Of a DNA stretch of 49,214 nt, positions 47,852 through 49,214 are shown piece by piece. Both the position numbers and the translations under genes were made by a program. The first letter of the stretch is position 1. Each line of letters opens with the position of its first letter. Source of the stretch: an uncultured Spirochaetales bacterium. Its GTDB lineage: Bacteria > Spirochaetota > Spirochaetia > Sphaerochaetales > Sphaerochaetaceae. Where the stretch lies: positions 1 through 49,214 of the forward strand of contig CALXRC010000014.1 of assembly GCA_944390865.1 (NCBI GenBank), written 5' to 3'. Below the pieces are notes generated by a model that did not search any database, had not been told where the DNA came from, and was given only the letters and a program-made list of their open reading frames with translations.

Positions 47852-49075
47852 TCAGTCTGCCAGAGAGCTTACATACTCATCCATGCTCTGCGCGACTTTC
47901 TTCGCGTAGCTCACAGCTTCAACAACAGTGCGGGCACCGAGGACCACATCGCCTGCGGCAAAGATGCCCGGATGCGTCGTCTGTCCCTTCTCATCTGTCA
48001 GCAGAAGCCCGTTCTTGCTGGGCTTGAGCCCTTCTGTCGTGTCAACGAGCTTGCTCTTAGGCCCCTGGGAAATCGCAATGAAGGTTGTGTCAGCCTCCCT
48101 TTTAATTTCCCCGGGCTCTTCTCCTGTGATCTTCCCGTCCTCGCCGACAATCGTCCTTACGAAGACTGGTCCTGTCTTCTCAATCCTCACCGGCTTCATG
48201 CAGAACTCAAAGCGGGCTCCTTCCAGCTGGGCATACTCAATCTCATCGCTGGCGGCATCACTCACGTTTCTCCTCGCGTAAATCGTGACCTCATGATGTC
48301 CGGGAAAGCGGAGGATGGTCCTGGCGACATCCATGGCAGTGTTTCCGGCTCCGATGACAGCGACGCGCGGCCCTACGCTGTAGGCCTGCGGGTTGACCAG
48401 GAAATCAATTGCGAAGTGGACATTTCCCAGCGACTCGCCAGGTATGGAAAGCTTTTTGGGCCTCCAGACGCCAGTTCCGATAAAGATAGCCTTATAGCCG
48501 TCGCGGAAAAGGTCATCGATGATCAGGGCTCCGCCTATCGTCGTGTTCGGCCTGATGTGTATGCCCAGGGATGTGAGCTTGTCCTTGTAGCGCTCGAGAA
48601 TTGTCTTGGGCAGACGGAATTCAGGGATTCCATAGCGAAGGACACCTCCGATCTTGTCCCTTGAGTCAAATATCGTGACATCGTAGCCGCGCCTGCGCAT
48701 TTCAATCGCAATCGTGATGCCGGCAGGACCGGCGCCGATGACCGCGATCATCTTTCCATTATCCGGTGCAGTCTCGATCTCAACCGTATCAAGACAGGTC
48801 TCGCTGATGTAGTTCTCGATTGACGAGATGTGAATGCCCTGGCCTCTCTTTGCCAGCACGCAGTGTCCCTCGCACTGACGCTGGTGATCGCACACGAGAG
48901 AGCAGACGACAGATAGCGGGTTGTTCTCAAACAGCATCCTGCCCGCCTCCTTCACCTTGTTCTCCTTGAGCAGCTTTATCATCTGCGGAATCTGGGTGGA
49001 AATAGGACAGCCGTTCATGCACAGCGGTTTTTTGCACTGCAGGCAGCGTCCGGCCTCTTCAATAACGTGAACCAT
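47852..49075 (-). CDS. gltA: GltD-like FAD/NAD(P)-dependent oxidoreductase (glutamate synthase small subunit type)
   Basis: A 407-residue homologue of the glutamate synthase small subunit, also like NfnB and sulfide dehydrogenase alpha. An N-terminal cysteine domain binds two 4Fe-4S clusters: CLQCKKPLCMNGCP and CSLVCDHQRQCEGHC. The FAD domain has IAVIGAGPAGITIAIEM, the NAD(P) domain VAVIGAGNTAMDVART and ISQGP, and GIFAAGDVVLGARTVV is the C-terminal FAD motif. No large (glutaminase) subunit is adjacent, so it is a single gene here. It may serve as a stand-alone NADPH oxidoreductase or pair with a partner elsewhere. The start at 49075 has AGGAGG six bases before it. Confidence 0.9.
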   Translation of the reverse strand: MVHVIEEAGRCLQCKKPLCMNGCPISTQIPQMIKLLKENKVKEAGRMLFENNPLSVVCSLVCDHQRQCEGHCVLAKRGQGIHISSIENYISETCLDTVEIETAPDNGKMIAVIGAGPAGITIAIEMRRRGYDVTIFDSRDKIGGVLRYGIPEFRLPKTILERYKDKLTSLGIHIRPNTTIGGALIIDDLFRDGYKAIFIGTGVWRPKKLSIPGESLGNVHFAIDFLVNPQAYSVGPRVAVIGAGNTAMDVARTILRFPGHHEVTIYARRNVSDAASDEIEYAQLEGARFEFCMKPVRIEKTGPVFVRTIVGEDGKITGEEPGEIKREADTTFIAISQGPKSKLVDTTEGLKPSKNGLLLTDEKGQTTHPGIFAAGDVVLGARTVVEAVSYAKKVAQSMDEYVSSLAD

Positions 49076-49113
49076 TTGCAGCCTCCTGCTGAAAGTATAA
49101 TCATTCCAGAAAG

Positions 49114-49122
49114 ATTGTACCA
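49114..49122 (-). promoter_or_regulatory. Extended -10 promoter of the GltD-like gene
   Basis: TGG-TACAAT (49122-49114) on the minus strand. No convincing -35. The leader would be about 32 bases and contains the AGGAGG site. Nothing else is seen from there to the window end. Confidence 0.45.
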
Positions 49123-49214
49123 TCATTGCTCATACTACATACAGTGTCTTCTGATCCCAGAATACCAACAGATATCCCCCCATTCTCAGTAATCTCTCTC
49201 GTTTCATTCTTTTT

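Noticed and set aside
1..49214. tRNA, rRNA, CRISPR arrays, insertion sequences, prophage
   Set aside because: No cloverleaf with a GTTCRANNC arm, no repeat-spacer array, no transposase or integrase and no phage structural genes were seen on either strand.

Overview
The window is a gene-dense bacterial chromosome segment of about 52% G+C by eye. Intergenic DNA is clearly AT-richer than the coding sequence. No rRNA, tRNA, CRISPR array, insertion sequence or phage module was found. Almost every gene belongs to core or near-core metabolism. I infer a host-associated anaerobic or microaerophilic spirochaete, probably near Sphaerochaeta. The reasons are a long group III phosphofructokinase and a class I aminotransferase of spirochaetal type, a full PspF/PspABC system, and a triad (zinc ribbon, DUF5685, J-domain) usual in Clostridia, whose genes are common in Sphaerochaeta. 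This placement is inference and could not be tested here.

Layout. 1-2.8 kb (-): a cut-off DMT transporter, a frameshifted nagA and a DUF4143 ATPase behind three 33-bp-phased repeats. 3.0-6.1 kb (-): a GMP synthase lacking its glutaminase domain, a HemA-like protein and pspF. 6.3-8.3 kb (+): pspA-pspB-pspC-DUF4097 behind a sigma-54 promoter. 8.4-14.9 kb (+): fucO, then carA-carB-nitrilase. 15-15.8 kb (-): two hsp20 genes behind a second sigma-54 promoter. 16.2 kb: a candidate small RNA. 16.4-20.6 kb (+): an OLD/RloC-like ATPase, aspS and a BaiN/HI0933 flavoprotein. 20.5-24.05 kb (-): a micro-ORF, an HD protein, and znuB-znuC-znuA-zur with a Zur box on the promoter. 24.1-25.1 kb (-): a glycerophosphodiester phosphodiesterase and a zinc ribbon. 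25.2-27 kb (+): the Clostridia-like triad. 27-29.6 kb (-): TetR, a HAD phosphatase and threonine dehydratase. 29.7-30.6 kb (+): OsmC and an unknown. 30.6-32.4 kb (-): DUF6062, ogt and a class II aldolase. 32.5-34.25 kb (+): proS. 34.5-36 kb (-): glgA. 36.25-37.3 kb (+): an HSL-type hydrolase. 37.3-40.5 kb (-): feoA-feoA-feoB, a 39-residue membrane peptide and a Cys-rich/HMA fusion. 40.7-41.6 kb (+): a DMT transporter. 41.6-42 kb (-): a lipoprotein. 42.0-42.7 kb: a non-coding region with two convergent small-RNA candidates. 42.7-49.1 kb (-): phosphofructokinase, a ModE-like regulator, an aminotransferase, ligA and a GltD-like oxidoreductase.

Regulation is the most informative part. The psp operon and the hsp20 pair carry nearly identical sigma-54 promoters, which ties envelope stress and protein-folding stress to RpoN. 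Three TTAG-N6-C(T/A)AA boxes lie between feoA and the divergent transporter. A perfect 7-1-7 Fur-family box covers the zur promoter. Several genes without a Shine-Dalgarno sequence (pspF, zur, ligA, the HSL hydrolase, probably the DMT transporter) have good -10 boxes only 6-10 bp before the ATG, so they are probably leaderless.

The best candidate for something undescribed is the minus-strand RNA at 42365-42459. It has a consensus promoter, a 5' hairpin, two copies of a sequence identical to the anti-Shine-Dalgarno end of 16S rRNA, and an intrinsic terminator.
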